A stretch of DNA of 31,246 nucleotides from JBNAVY01 sp049700195 (lineage in GTDB: Bacteria; Bacillota; Thermoanaerobacteria; Thermoanaerobacterales; Thermoanaerobacteraceae), in NCBI GenBank assembly GCA_049700195.1, contig JBNAVY010000024.1, forward strand, positions 1 through 31,246, read 5' to 3'. Every line of letters begins with the position of its first letter. The stretch's first letter is position 1. Shown here one piece after another: positions 31,225-31,246 of the stretch. The notes beneath the pieces were generated by a model that ran no database searches, was not told where the DNA came from, and saw only the letters and a program-made list of their open reading frames with translations. A program made the translations under genes and the position numbers.

Positions 31225-31246
31225 GACAGACACCGGGGACGGTTCC
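31225..31246. repeat. Dispersed-repeat-like sequence at the window edge
   Basis: The window ends in GACACCGGGGACGGTTCC preceded by GACA. This GC-rich motif is familiar from copies next to IS200-like REP-associated transposases in clostridia and other bacteria. Only its start is present, so the element cannot be identified; the sequence stopping here is what a contig break at a repeat would look like. Confidence 0.45.

Noticed and set aside
1..31246. CRISPR arrays, tRNA or rRNA genes, prophage genes, intact transposases
   Set aside because: No regularly spaced repeats, no cloverleaf or rRNA signature, and no phage or transposase proteins were seen on either strand.

Overview
The window reads as the origin-proximal chromosome of a low-GC, endospore-forming, anaerobic Firmicute, probably a clostridium of the Thermoanaerobacter/Thermoanaerobacterium kind. 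This rests on the very AT-rich DNA, the gene order rpmH-rnpA-yidD-yidC-jag-mnmE-mnmG-rsmG-noc-like-parA-parB, the spore gene yyaC, and an anaerobe-type hybrid cluster protein. Species cannot be fixed from sequence alone.

Positions 1-9520 are the conserved origin-side core. An AT-rich stretch with DnaA-box-like 9-mers is followed by ribosomal protein L34, the RNase P protein, the YidD/YidC membrane insertion genes, Jag/KhpB, the tRNA modification pair MnmE/MnmG, the 16S rRNA methyltransferase RsmG, a Nudix hydrolase, and the segregation genes (a Noc-like ParB paralogue, ParA/Soj and ParB/Spo0J). Two parS sites are visible, one inside rsmG and one on the parA promoter. Positions 9521-14657 hold a DUF4446 membrane protein, a lipid kinase, and the cyanophycin operon cphB-cphA.

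The most unusual part is 14342-19136. A 438-bp direct repeat (last 104 codons of cphA, the shared terminator and the last 40 codons of convergent yyaC) brackets about 3.9 kb of accessory DNA. On the left, cphA is intact and yyaC is reduced to a 40-codon reading frame that keeps a Shine-Dalgarno and a sporulation-type promoter-like sequence. On the right, yyaC is intact and cphA is a 3' fragment. The insert carries a two-gene ABC exporter of the bacitracin/lantibiotic-resistance kind, a broken TNT-like toxin tail and a truncated putative immunity gene, with decayed DNA between them.

Positions 19569-27627 return to housekeeping: a mechanosensitive channel, DUF951, the S6-SSB-S18 operon behind an S6:S18-type RNA leader, a MazG-like protein, a YybS/DUF2232 membrane protein, the c-di-AMP phosphodiesterase GdpP, L9, the replicative helicase DnaB and a Crp-family regulator. 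Then comes hcp, preceded by a perfect TGTGA-N6-TCACA operator, so the regulator probably controls hcp. From 29388 to the end the sequence is accessory again: a roughly 295-bp GC-rich imperfect palindrome at the hcp terminator, a doubly broken HTH regulator pseudogene, a small lipoprotein gene, and the start of a dispersed-repeat-like sequence exactly at the window edge.
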